This document shows, one piece after another, positions 14,933 to 23,800 of a stretch of 52,607 nucleotides of DNA. Each line of letters begins with the position of its first letter. Within the stretch, counting starts at the first letter, position 1. The notes below the pieces were generated by a model, which did not search any database, was not told the origin of the DNA, and saw only the letters and a program-made list of their open reading frames with translations. A program made the position numbers and the translations under genes. This DNA comes from UBA1765 sp045615885 (lineage in GTDB: Bacteria > Fibrobacterota > Fibrobacteria > Fibrobacterales > Fibrobacteraceae), in contig JAZLFR010000023.1 of NCBI GenBank assembly GCA_045615885.1, forward strand, positions 1-52,607, in the 5' to 3' direction.

Positions 14933-15907
14933 ATGTTTAAGCGAATTGTGCAAATTTTGGCGTTGACTCTCGCCCTTGCAGGGTCTGCCGGAGCGCTTCC
15001 GTATGACCAGACAGGTCTCTTTGGAATGCGCTATGGGCCGAATTGCACCTTTACCCTGTTTGGGAACTCTCCTTTCATTTGGGGGCAGTGGCTACCGCAG
15101 ACTGTCGCCGCCTTTGACTTGAACTGGATTGAACCGCTTGGCGAAACATTGCCCTATGGTCAAAAACTGGATGGCCGTGCTGCGTTTTTGCGCATGATTG
15201 CCGGCTTGGAAGTGTCCCCCTTCTATGAAGATCTTTCCCTGGGCCTTGGAATTCGTCCGTTGCCGATAAATCCGCAAATAGAATTCCGTTTTATCTACGA
15301 TAATCTTGTTTATTTCAATACCAATGTAGAAATGGCCATGTCTGGCGGCAGTGAAAGACAGGCGACTATTGCAGAAAACTGGAATGCCAAGTACATTCTT
15401 GACAACCTTTGGGATGGTCCATGGGACGACCTTGATTATCTTCAGAGTTTTACGTTCGGTGCCGATCTGGATTATTTGTCGAAGTCCGGCATGCTCTTGG
15501 GCATTGGCCTGAATTTTGTGTTGGTTGATATTCGTACAGGCTATGATGGCAAAAGCTATGATTACCAGCGCAACATGCCGATTTTTAGCCGAGACTACAT
15601 TATTGAGGCTACCGCCTACTGGCATTACCCGATGAGCGAATCCTGGGCATTCCTCTATAGCGTTGAGGGGTTCAAGTCGGGGGTTTCAAGAAACGGTCAC
15701 AATGTTCTCAAGGAATCACTTGTATATGCCAAGGCCCTTGCCGGAGTCGTCTATTCCTTTGACGACGGTTCTCAAAGAATCACGGTCACTCCGGGCGTCT
15801 TTGGACGTAGCAAGGATAGATTCTACAATGGTAGCATTGGGCAGCAATTCGTTATCCAGCTCCAGTACCAGTGCCGTTTCGGATTGGGGAACAACGAATT
15901 TCAGTAA
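14933..15907 (+). CDS. Secreted protein, probable outer-membrane beta-barrel
   Basis: 324 residues, family not recognised. The ATG at 14933 gives a classic signal peptide (MFKRIVQILALTLALAGSAG-ALP). The mature protein has many short amphipathic strands with aromatic residues (for example EFRFIYDNLVYFNTNVEMAM and TAYWHYPMSESWAFLYSV), as in outer-membrane barrels. The last strand, FVIQLQYQCRF, precedes a short tail. Its final 192 bp overlap the convergent gene 15716-16621 on the other strand. The likely start has no ribosome binding site but has a TATATT hexamer 6 nt away. Confidence 0.65.
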   Translation: MFKRIVQILALTLALAGSAGALPYDQTGLFGMRYGPNCTFTLFGNSPFIWGQWLPQTVAAFDLNWIEPLGETLPYGQKLDGRAAFLRMIAGLEVSPFYEDLSLGLGIRPLPINPQIEFRFIYDNLVYFNTNVEMAMSGGSERQATIAENWNAKYILDNLWDGPWDDLDYLQSFTFGADLDYLSKSGMLLGIGLNFVLVDIRTGYDGKSYDYQRNMPIFSRDYIIEATAYWHYPMSESWAFLYSVEGFKSGVSRNGHNVLKESLVYAKALAGVVYSFDDGSQRITVTPGVFGRSKDRFYNGSIGQQFVIQLQYQCRFGLGNNEFQ

Positions 15908-16621
15908 CGGATCTTCCGTAGCCTTGTCGTCGTTGGGTCCGATTGCGTAAGCCGAGTGGATCCATACCATGCCGTAATAGTTGTTGCCGGTAATGCGAAC
16001 TGCAGTTGGCAGTTTGATTTCGCCTAGCTTATTCCAGCCCAAAATTTGCAACATGCGCCTGTGGCCTTTGGTGCCGGTCATTTTTAGCGATGTCGGTTCT
16101 GGGTTCTGGTCCGCTGTCAAATGAAACCATGTCTGCGAGAATGCGGTTGCAAATGCAGTTGGGTTAGGGTCTTTGGGCTTTGCCGAATCTGGGCAAAGGA
16201 ATTGGCCGTTGGCTAACAGGTCCAGGTCGTCGTAGACGAGGGGAGAATTACCGAGGTTTTCTCGAAGATGGTGCGTGGCCATGCCGCGTTCTGCAAATTC
16301 TCCGTCGGAATTCGGAACTGGAAATTTGAGTCGACGACGGCTTCCGTCGGTTGTAAAGAGAATCGTGTCGCTGGATTCATTCGGGAATACAATATGGAAT
16401 GAGTCTGGCGCGGCTGCATGATGGTTCCACTGGATGCTTGTGTGGACTCTGCTCTTTACCTTGTTTACGAAACTACCTTCAATAAAAACTTTATAGGAAT
16501 TGTCAAAAAGCGTCTGCCCGCAGAAATTTGGAGCAGGTTCTGCAGCGATAGCTGCAATGACACCTAGGCAGGTGACATTTGCTAACGATTTGAAAAAAAC
16601 AGAAAAAAAGCGAGCGCGCAT
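15716..16621 (-). CDS. Secreted protein of unknown function
   Basis: 301 residues, family not recognised. The N-terminus has two Arg and a Lys followed by a hydrophobic stretch ending near CLGVIAAIAAEPAP, so it should be exported. The mature part is mixed and non-repetitive (for example TFHIVFPNESSDTILF-like strands, NNYYGMVWIHSAYAIGPNDD) and reads like a real protein. The C-terminal 63 residues are encoded opposite the end of the convergent barrel gene. That tail turns into a Ser/Asp/Lys-rich sequence, so the reading frame may once have ended earlier. No operon partners are seen. Confidence 0.6.
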   Translation of the reverse strand: MRARFFSVFFKSLANVTCLGVIAAIAAEPAPNFCGQTLFDNSYKVFIEGSFVNKVKSRVHTSIQWNHHAAAPDSFHIVFPNESSDTILFTTDGSRRRLKFPVPNSDGEFAERGMATHHLRENLGNSPLVYDDLDLLANGQFLCPDSAKPKDPNPTAFATAFSQTWFHLTADQNPEPTSLKMTGTKGHRRMLQILGWNKLGEIKLPTAVRITGNNYYGMVWIHSAYAIGPNDDKATEDPLLKFVVPQSETALVLELDNELLPNATIVESILATSKDARSDRDSLRTVVKGIDDSGKGLGIYK

Positions 16622-16686
16622 AATTTCAATTTACAAAGTTCTTTGGAAACTTCTGTAAAGATAGAAACTATGGTGCCCGCCGTTGT

Positions 16687-16725
16687 TCGCCCGGGAACTA
16701 AACATGGCTAAACGTTCCAGGGCGA
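16687..16725. other. Imperfect inverted repeat downstream of recA
   Basis: TCGCCCGGGAAC (16687-16698) faces GTTCCAGGGCGA (16714-16725): 12-bp arms with one mismatch and a 15-nt loop. It lies 18-56 bp after the recA stop on the minus strand. It could end the recA transcript, but no T-run follows. Confidence 0.4.
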
Positions 16726-16742
16726 GCATGGGGGAGATTTGT

Positions 16743-17834
16743 TTATGCGTCTTCGTCGATAGGAGCGTCGTCGTCGATGCTTACGCTGTCGCTATCGCCA
16801 AGGTCGAACAGGTGGACATCCTTCATGCTTGCACGAATCTGTTCTTCGAGGTCTGCAGTGATGTCCGGGTTGTTCTTGAGGAAGATGCGGGTGTTTTCGC
16901 GACCCTGGCCAATGCGTTCGCCGTTGTAGCTGAACCATGCACCGCTCTTTTGGACGATTTCAAGTTCAACTGCAAGATCGAGGATTGAGGCTTCGCGAGA
17001 AATGCCGACTCCATAGAGAATGTCGAATTCGCACTGGGTGAACGGGGCAGCAACCTTGTTCTTGACAATTTTTACGCGAGTGCGGTTGCCGATGACTTCT
17101 TCACCTTCCTTGATGGAGGCGATACGGCGGATGTCGATACGCTGGGTGGCGTAGAACTTGAGGGCGTTGCCGCCAGTAGTTGTTTCCGGATTGCCGAACA
17201 TGACGCCGATCTTCATGCGGAGCTGGTTGATGAAGAGCATGCAGGTGTTGGACTTGGAAAGAAGGCCGGTGAGCTTGCGGAGCGCCTGGCTCATGAGGCG
17301 GGCCTGGAGGCCGACATGGTTATCGCCCATTTCACCGTTGATTTCTGCCTGCGGAACAAGCGCTGCGACAGAGTCGATTACGATGATGTCGATTGCACCG
17401 GAGCGAACGAGGGTTTCTGCGATGTCGAGAGCCTGTTCGCCGTTATCTGGCTGGGAAACGAGAAGGGATTCAATGTCTACGCCGAGCTTGCGTGCATAAA
17501 CGGCGTCGAAAGCGTGTTCCGCATCGATAAATGCTGCGGTACCGCCCTGCTTCTGAGCCTCTGCGATGGCGTGGAGGGCGAGAGTTGTTTTACCGGAAGA
17601 TTCCGGTCCGTAGATTTCGATGATACGGCCGCGCGGGAAACCGCCAACACCGAGTGCCATGTCGAGCTGGATGCAACCGGACGGGATGACTGGAATGTCG
17701 TCGAGCGGCTGGCTGCCGAGCTTCATGATGGTACCCTTACCATAGTTCTTTTCAATCTGGGCGATTGCTGCTTCTACTGCTTTTGCTTTTTCGCCAGATA
17801 CAGGCGTTACTGGGGTTGTTGTTTTTTTAGCCAT
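16743..17834 (-). CDS. recA: Recombinase RecA
   Basis: 363 residues, full length. RecA forms filaments on single-stranded DNA, drives strand exchange and triggers LexA self-cleavage. Walker A is GPESSGKTT (residues 76-84), Walker B is in IDIIVIDSVAAL, and the L2/ATP-cap region (NQLRMKIGVMFGNPETTTGGNALKFYA) is intact. The C-terminus is acidic (DDDAPIDEDA), as usual. It follows pncC/cinA by 51 bp, a common pairing in bacteria. On the minus strand a TATATT hexamer (17881-17876) and an SOS-like box just upstream (17903-17890) point to its own damage-inducible promoter. Confidence 0.98.
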   Translation of the reverse strand: MAKKTTTPVTPVSGEKAKAVEAAIAQIEKNYGKGTIMKLGSQPLDDIPVIPSGCIQLDMALGVGGFPRGRIIEIYGPESSGKTTLALHAIAEAQKQGGTAAFIDAEHAFDAVYARKLGVDIESLLVSQPDNGEQALDIAETLVRSGAIDIIVIDSVAALVPQAEINGEMGDNHVGLQARLMSQALRKLTGLLSKSNTCMLFINQLRMKIGVMFGNPETTTGGNALKFYATQRIDIRRIASIKEGEEVIGNRTRVKIVKNKVAAPFTQCEFDILYGVGISREASILDLAVELEIVQKSGAWFSYNGERIGQGRENTRIFLKNNPDITADLEEQIRASMKDVHLFDLGDSDSVSIDDDAPIDEDA

Positions 17835-17875
17835 TATTGACTCCGATTTTGTTTCTTTTTTGTTTTACGATTCTA

Positions 17876-17903
17876 AATATATAAATCACTGCACAAATAG
17901 GCA
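17876..17903 (-). promoter_or_regulatory. Candidate SOS (LexA) box and -10 element of recA
   Basis: On the minus strand TGCCTATTTGTGCA (17903-17890) agrees with TGCNC-N4-GTGCA, the site I recall for Fibrobacter succinogenes LexA, except T for C at the fifth base. It sits 8 bp upstream of TATATT (17881-17876), so a bound repressor would cover the -35 region. The recA start is 41 nt downstream of the hexamer. The box lies in the last codons of pncC. Confidence 0.5.
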
Positions 17904-18398
17904 AGTGTTTTTCTGAACAATTATTTGAAATAATTCGTTCAATACATATAAAACGCTTTTTTCGCGGATTTCGGTACGGTTTCCATCAAAAATCTTGTAA
18001 AAAGTTTTTAACTCGCTCTTTGTCGCGATTGCAAACCATACCAAGCCGACCGGTTTTTCCTTTGTGCCGCCGCCGGGGCCTGCGATGCCAGAAGTTGCCA
18101 CGGCGTAGTCGCAACCGAAACTATTTAGTGCGCCTTGTGCCATTTGGCCTACTACCTCGCTGCTTACGGCGCCATAGGTATCTAAAAGATCTTGTGGAAC
18201 GCCAAGGAGGTTGTGCTTGACTTCATTGGAATACGAAACCATGCCGCCGTCAAAAGCCTCGGAAGACCCGGGTATGCGAACTATCTCGGAGGCGATGAGG
18301 CCACCTGTGCAGGATTCTGCGGTGCATAGGCGTTCGCCGCGCTTCTTGAGAAGTTCGAGAAGATCGATTACCAGGTTGTTTTCTATGAAGCTATTCAT
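17886..18398 (-). CDS. pncC: Nicotinamide-nucleotide amidase (CinA C-terminal domain)
   Basis: 170 residues, cytosolic. It matches the stand-alone CinA C-terminal domain, PncC, which deamidates nicotinamide mononucleotide in NAD recycling. Conserved stretches are TAESCTGGLIASEI (about residues 26-39), GGMVSYSNEVKHNLLGV, and the ATSGIAGPGGGTKEKPVGLVW loop, which carry the family's catalytic Ser and Lys region. The N-terminal molybdopterin-binding-like half of longer CinA proteins is absent. It precedes recA by 51 bp on the same strand, matching the cinA-recA order seen in many bacteria. Confidence 0.93.
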   Translation of the reverse strand: MNSFIENNLVIDLLELLKKRGERLCTAESCTGGLIASEIVRIPGSSEAFDGGMVSYSNEVKHNLLGVPQDLLDTYGAVSSEVVGQMAQGALNSFGCDYAVATSGIAGPGGGTKEKPVGLVWFAIATKSELKTFYKIFDGNRTEIREKSVLYVLNELFQIIVQKNTCLFVQ

Positions 18399-18543
18399 GT
18401 TCGTTCCTTGATGTGCTATAAAGTAGAATTTATGTGTGACTAAAAATGTCGTTGATTATTTTTCGTGGAATTTTTTCTAAAAAATATTTTCAGTGCTTAG
18501 AAATTAGCAAAACATTTTGTATTTTTGCGGCGTGCACGATAAT

Positions 18544-19581
18544 ATGGTATTTGGTAGAAATTTATGGCAGGTGCTTTGCTTTGCTCTTGCCCTTTTTGCC
18601 ATGCCTGTTTTTGCCCAAGTGGGGACGGTGGCTCCTGAAAGCGTGACGAATTACGAGGCTGAACCGGAAAATCCTGAAACGACCGGTGCTCAAAAGGCGT
18701 TGGTAAGCGGTAAGACCGGGGTGGAGTCCATAGACACGCTCGCCGTCTATGAATGGGACGTTGAAACGGATCGTAAATCGCTGCCGCTTACCCTTGTGCT
18801 TAGCGTGCTGCCTGGAGGCGGCCACTTCTATTCGGAGCACTATGTTCGTGGCGGATTTATTTTGGCGCTTGAGCTGGGTTTGACCTACGAAGTCTTTTTC
18901 AACAAGAAGTATCAGCAGCGCAGGCGTTTTGAACAGGCTGAACCATACCGCGATTCGGTTGCCGTCTACACAGAAAAAATGATGAATGCTCCGCGCGACA
19001 GCCTGGAAAGCCTGCGCGGGCAGCGCAGCCGTTTTATAAATCTTGTTCGTGGATTTAATGATAAAAAGATGGAAGAAGAAGATTTACGCAAGGCTGAACT
19101 TGCGTGGCTGATTGGCTTGCATGTGTATGGCATGTTCGATGCCTTTGGAATCTGGATGAATAACCGTGGGCACAATATGGATGAGCACCCGATAAGAACG
19201 GCACTTCTGTGTTCCATTTTTCCGGGAGGAGGACAGATTTACAATCGTGATTTTGGCAAGGCTGGCCTTTTGTACATGGGGCTGATCGGTGCGCTTTACA
19301 GTGCCATTGAAACGCAAGACATTGTGAATTACTATTTGAAACGCCGCAGTGTGGCCAAAGACGAAAATGATATGGAAGAATATGATCGCTTGACGGAACG
19401 AGTTACGCACTATCGCAAAAACAGAAACCAGTATATTTGGGGCACTGCTTTAATTTATTTGTACTCCATTGGCGATGCTGTCGTAGATGCAATGCTCAAT
19501 GATTTTGACAATCCGATTCATTTGGCTGTTGGCCCGAATTTAGATGGCGGCTTGTTTGCCGGCTTTAGCTTTGACTTTTAA
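18544..19581 (+). CDS. DUF5683-like membrane protein
   Basis: 345 residues. The ATG at 18544 gives a signal peptide ending near AMPVFA-Q. Two similar motifs, SVLPGGGHFYSEHYVRGGFI (about 95-114) and SIFPGGGQIYNRDFGKAGLLY (about 222-242), match the P-G-x-G-Q-x-Y-N...K pattern of DUF5683 proteins, each followed by a hydrophobic segment. Between them is a charged region (about 130-200). This family is common in Bacteroidota and relatives and has no assigned function; it is thought to sit in a membrane. The two motifs suggest an internal duplication. It has its own terminator and no operon partner. Confidence 0.7.
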   Translation: MVFGRNLWQVLCFALALFAMPVFAQVGTVAPESVTNYEAEPENPETTGAQKALVSGKTGVESIDTLAVYEWDVETDRKSLPLTLVLSVLPGGGHFYSEHYVRGGFILALELGLTYEVFFNKKYQQRRRFEQAEPYRDSVAVYTEKMMNAPRDSLESLRGQRSRFINLVRGFNDKKMEEEDLRKAELAWLIGLHVYGMFDAFGIWMNNRGHNMDEHPIRTALLCSIFPGGGQIYNRDFGKAGLLYMGLIGALYSAIETQDIVNYYLKRRSVAKDENDMEEYDRLTERVTHYRKNRNQYIWGTALIYLYSIGDAVVDAMLNDFDNPIHLAVGPNLDGGLFAGFSFDF

Positions 19582-19596
19582 AAGTTTATAAAGCAA

Positions 19597-19619
19597 AAAC
19601 CCGCGCACAGCGCGGGTTT
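19597..19619. terminator. Bidirectional terminator between the DUF5683-like gene and slyD
   Basis: AAACCCGCGC (19597-19606), loop ACA, GCGCGGGTTT (19610-19619). The T residues continue as TTTCGTTTG on the plus strand and TTTTTGCTTT on the minus strand, so it can serve both convergent genes. Confidence 0.82.
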
Positions 19620-19643
19620 CGTTTGTAAGGAAGATAGAAGCGC

Positions 19644-20240
19644 TTACTTATCTTTGCAGCAGCATTCGCCGTTGCCTTCTTCGCCGCACTTGCATTCGCC
19701 TTCACCGCCACAGCAGCATTCTTCGCCGTCTTTGTGGCCCTTGCCGTGGCAGCATTCTTCGTCACTCTTGCCGCACTTGCAATGGTGTTCGAACGGCTTC
19801 AATTCGTCTTCGGTAGCTTCGCGAACGGAAACGACTTCGATTGCAAAATTCAAGTTCTTGCCTGCAAGTTCGTGGTTGGCATCAATTATGGCCTTGTCGC
19901 CATTGACGCTCTTGATGCGGATTGGCATCGGGCCCATCGGGGTCTGGGCGTAGAATGTCATGCCTGGTTCAACCTTGTCAACACCTTGGAATACGCTGAG
20001 CGGAACTTCCTGGGTCATGCGTTCGTCGTATTCGCCGTAGCCTTCGCTTGGGATCACCTTGACATCGAACTTGTCGCCAACATCGTGGCCTTCCATAGCC
20101 TTTTCAAGGCCGACAACGATCATGTGCTTGCCCTGAATGTACTGGAGCGGTTCGCGGCCGTTGGAGGTGTCGATTACAGCGCCTTCGTCGCTAGTGAGTG
20201 TGTAGTGCATTTGAACTACGGTGTTGTTTGCGATTTTCAT
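19644..20240 (-). CDS. slyD: FKBP-type peptidyl-prolyl isomerase SlyD with Cys/His-rich tail
   Basis: 198 residues. Residues 1-150 are the SlyD layout: an FKBP domain (MHYTLTSDEGAVIDTS, PLQYIQGKHMIVVGLEKAMEGHDVGDKFDV) with the inserted-in-flap chaperone domain (about 70-125). The C-terminal 48 residues are full of Cys, His, Gly and Glu (HHCKCGKSDEECCHGKGHK, GEECCCGGEGECKCG, ECCCKD), with about 14 Cys, as in SlyD proteins that bind nickel and help hydrogenase maturation. The start at 20240 has AGGA upstream. A TATATT hexamer on the minus strand (20281-20276) is a likely -10 element and borders the repeat region. Confidence 0.92.
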   Translation of the reverse strand: MKIANNTVVQMHYTLTSDEGAVIDTSNGREPLQYIQGKHMIVVGLEKAMEGHDVGDKFDVKVIPSEGYGEYDERMTQEVPLSVFQGVDKVEPGMTFYAQTPMGPMPIRIKSVNGDKAIIDANHELAGKNLNFAIEVVSVREATEDELKPFEHHCKCGKSDEECCHGKGHKDGEECCCGGEGECKCGEEGNGECCCKDK

Positions 20241-20620
20241 AAATCGTATTCCTATGTAAGTGTTTGTTCTGTTCAAATATAGAATACAGAGAAGAGAATG
20301 CAGAAGACTGAGGACAGAAAACAGAGGACAGAAGAAAGTAGGAAGACATAAGACGGAAGGAACTGTAACTTACCATATTCTGGATCACTTCGCGTTGCTC
20401 GTGAAGACAAGTTAGGAGAGGACAGAGTACAGAAGACAGAGAACAGAGAATTGTATTTTCCCGTGTCATGGCGAGCGGAGCGCGGCCATCCAGGGCAATG
20501 TTCTGGATCAGATGCAAGACAGAATACAGAGAACAGAGGACAGAAGGAAGACGAAAGACGGAAGGCTAAAGCGAGCAACTAACAACTAATGACTAACAAT
20601 TCTTTAGAGACTAGGTTCTA

Positions 20621-20683
20621 GAAACTAGAGACTAGAAACGCACATTTACATTCCCTAACCCCTAGATCCTAAATCCTAGATCC
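20621..20683 (+). repeat. CTAGAAAYGCAC / CCTAAATCCTAG repeat block
   Basis: Reads GAAACTAGAGACTAGAAACG, then a GCACATTTACATTCCCTAAC stretch, then CCTAGATCCTAAATCCTAG. The reverse complement of 159-219 is the same block with scattered changes. Shorter pieces of the same words recur at about 20825-20862 and 35653-35684. Confidence 0.55.
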
Positions 20684-20706
20684 TTAAACTCATTCAGACT
20701 ACAGTC

Positions 20707-20748
20707 GTCAGCCTACAGCCGACACATTGGAAATCAACATTTCACTAG
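20707..20748 (+). repeat. GTCAGCCTACAGC repeat, copy 1
   Basis: Shares GTCAGCCTACAGC, GACA, TGGAAATCAACAT and CACTAG in the same order with 35612-35653; the two 42-bp stretches are nearly identical. Both stand in gene-free DNA. Confidence 0.6.
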
Positions 20749-20783
20749 ATTCTAACGACTAAAACAATGGAATTTAACAATCC

Positions 20784-20828
20784 TCTTTCGTCTCTCGTCT
20801 GTAGGCGCGCCGTGCCGTTCTCTCGTCT
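20784..20828 (-). repeat. GACGAGAGAACGGC hairpin repeat, copy B
   Basis: The reverse complement reads AGACGAGAGAACGGCACGG, then CGCGCCTACAGACGAGAGACG. It is the inverse-oriented copy of the repeats at 1-42 and 51028-51067. Confidence 0.6.
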
Positions 20829-20865
20829 ATTCTATACCCTATCCCCTAAATCCTAGATCCTCCCC

Positions 20866-23800
20866 CTACCCCTTCGGCTTTTCTGAGACCCAGACCTTGG
20901 ATACCAAGAACTCATTCCTGAGCCATGTCAAAAAATCCTGCGTGTATGTAATCGGCGTGCCACGGGCGGCAAGAGCATGTTCAAAGCCCGTATCGGTTTC
21001 TACATGCAGCACAAGCTCGCACGCGCGCTCACCCGGGAACGGTTCCAGTTCGCGCGCCTTGTCAAGGAGCATTTCCAAACGGGATTCGGTAAGGTATGTC
21101 GCGGTCACCGAAATGTGCACATACTTTACGCGAGCGTTACGCACTTCGTCAAGGCTAGAAATGTTTTCTACGACAAGTTCAAAAGTCTGACCCGGACGCG
21201 GTTCTCGCTGGCGCATCAGTTTACCAGTCGCAAGAACACGGTCGTCCTGTGCAACACGGTTGCGGAACTCTTCCCATTTATCCTTGTTGAAGAAAATAGG
21301 AAGTTCGCCCGAAAAATCCTGGATCGTCACATTGCCAAGCGTATCGCCACGCTTCGTTTCAAAGGAACGGGTGCTAGTGACCACACCAGCGACGGTCACA
21401 CCGTTACAGTTTTCCCACTTTTCAAGTTCATCTTCGGCAAGGGAGCAACTCGCAAAGCCAATAAGCTCCGGTCGAAACTCTTCGAGCGGGTGGCTAGAAA
21501 GGTAAAGCCCGATAACGTCCTTTTCCTTGTTCAAAAGTTCCATGTGCGTCCAGTCTTCCACTTCTTCGAGCTTTTCAGCATCGTGGAGCGGGGCTTCTGA
21601 CGGGCCACCCAAATCAAACAGCGACATCTGCCCGAGTTCCTGTTCTTCGCGGTGCTTCATCGCAATGTTCAAGGCCTTGTCAACGCTTGCAAACAATGCG
21701 GCTCGGCTGCCGCCCGCCGGCAAGTTGTCGAGCGCACCGGCCTGGATCAAGCTTTCAAGAACCTTCTTGTTGAGCGGCGGGCGCTTTACCGGCTGGCTAG
21801 CCTGGTATTCCAAAACACGCTTGCACAAATCGAACAGGCTTTCGTACTGGCCGTTCTTTTCGCGTTCGGCTACAATATCTTCAGAAACTGCTTCGCCAAC
21901 ATTGCGCACACCGGCAAGAGCGTACAAAATCACATGTTCGCCCTTTGGCGTTACAGCAACGTCAAAGCGGGCCATAGAACGGTTCACACATGGGGCAAGC
22001 GTCGTAATTTTCAGGTTGGCGCATTCCTGCAAAAGAATAACAATACGATCTGTTTTTGCAATATCTGCAGTGAGAGCCGCGGCCATGTATTCTGCACCAA
22101 AATGGGCCTTCAAATAAGCCGTTTGGTAAGCAACATAAGCGTAAGCAGCGGCATGGCTCTTGTTGAATGCATAACCGCAGAACGGAAGCACAGCGTCCCA
22201 AACACGCTGGATCATCGCCTTATCATAACCCTTGGCCAAGCATTTTTCAAAAAATTCCGGTTCAAGCTTCGCCATTTTTTCTGGCATCTTCTTGGCCATG
22301 ATACGGCGAATATTGTCTGCACCGCCAAGCGAATATCCACCAAGAATCTGAGCCAGCTTCATCACCTGTTCCTGGTACACGATAACGCCATACGTTTCGC
22401 TAAGCACAGGTTCCAGGTCTTCGCAATAGCAGTCAATTTCTTCGTCTCCGCGTTTGCAACGAATAAAGCGCGGAATCTGGTCAATCGGTCCCGGTCGATA
22501 CAGGGCGTTCATAGCGATAAGGTCACCGATACGGTCGGGGTGCAAATCACGCAAATACTTCTGCATGCCCGGCGATTCGAACTGGAACACAGCAACGGTC
22601 ATGCCCTTGCTCAACAACTCGTAAGTTTCCTTGTCGTCGATCGGGATTTTGCTCATTTCCAAATCGTAGTTGTAGTTCTTCTTGACCATGTTCACCGTGT
22701 CTTGAATGATAGACAAGTTGATGAGGCCAAGGAAGTCCATTTTCAAAAGGCCGATGTCTTCCGCATAGTGCTTGTCGTACATCACCACCGGAGTATCTTC
22801 CGGGGCGGCACGGTAAAGCGGAGCCAAGTTGTAGATCGGGGTCGGCGTAATCACGACGCCGCAGGCATGCACGCCCGTTTGGCGCGGCAAGTCTTCAAGC
22901 ATCTTGGCTACATCCCAAAGGTGCTTGTACGATTCGCGGCTGTTCACAAGTTCCTGGAGCGGTTCCGGGTGGTAATCCGGGAGCGCATTGCCCTTCTTGT
23001 CTTTACCGGTCCAGGCGTCGTTCAGCGTAAAGCCCAGAATGCGCTGTGGGAACCTGGCGATAATCGCGTCTGCATCGTGGTGGTCAATGCCAAGCACACG
23101 GGCCACGTCCTTGATAACGTTCTTAGCCTTGAGCAAGCCATAGGTCACAATCTGGCCCACGCACTCCGCGCCATACTTTTGCGTAACGTAATCAATCACT
23201 CGGGCGCGGTCACGGTCGGCAATGTCGGTATCGATATCCGGCATGCTAACGCGTTCCGGGTTCAAAAAGCGTTCAAAGAGCAAGTCGAACTTGAGCGGGT
23301 CAATGTCGGTAATGCCGATGAGGTATGTAACGAGGGAACCTGCGGCAGAACCACGGCCAGGCCCCACCGGAATGCCATTGTTGCGCGACCAGTTGATAAA
23401 GTCCCACACAATGAGCAGGTAGCCCGCAACGTTCATGTTACGGATACAGTTCAGCTCCTTGTACATGCGCGCCGCGACTTCCGTTTCGTGTTCCGGGAAC
23501 TTGAAGTTCTCTTCCGGGAAGCGCCAATGCAAAAAGTCGTTGCAAAGATGAATAATGTAAATGTCGGAATCGGACCCCGGTTTGCACCAGCGATGCACAT
23601 TCTTTTCAAGGGCTGCATTGTCTTCTTCGGTAAAGAACTCTTCAGAAGAAAGCCGTTCAATTTCAGCCTTGTCGTCGTCAGTCAATTCTTCCGGAGCCTT
23701 GCCGTTATTCGCACAGAATTCTTCCTGGACTTTTTTGCGCTTATCCTTGAGTACACCCTTCAATTCGCGAGCACGGATTTCTGGATATTCACGGTCGTAT

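Larger units (their letters stand above)
20276..20865. other. 590-bp intergenic region of degenerate repeats
   Basis: No gene is supported. From left to right it holds a purine-rich tract of ACAGAGGACAGAAGA-like words (about 20281-20370), a palindromic piece (CTTCGCGTTGCTCGTGAAG, about 20388-20406), more purine words (about 20407-20455), a TCATGGCGAGCGGAGCGCGGCCATCC piece (about 20466-20492), more purine words (about 20515-20575), CTAG/CCTAAATCCTAGATCC words (about 20578-20690), a GTCAGCCTACAGC repeat (20707-20748), and the GACGAGAGAACGGC repeat in inverse orientation (20784-20828). Confidence 0.7.

Noticed and set aside
20281..20690. CRISPR array in the repeat-rich gap
   Set aside because: The repeats drift and have no constant length or spacing, and no unique spacers of equal size are present. 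No cas genes are in the window.
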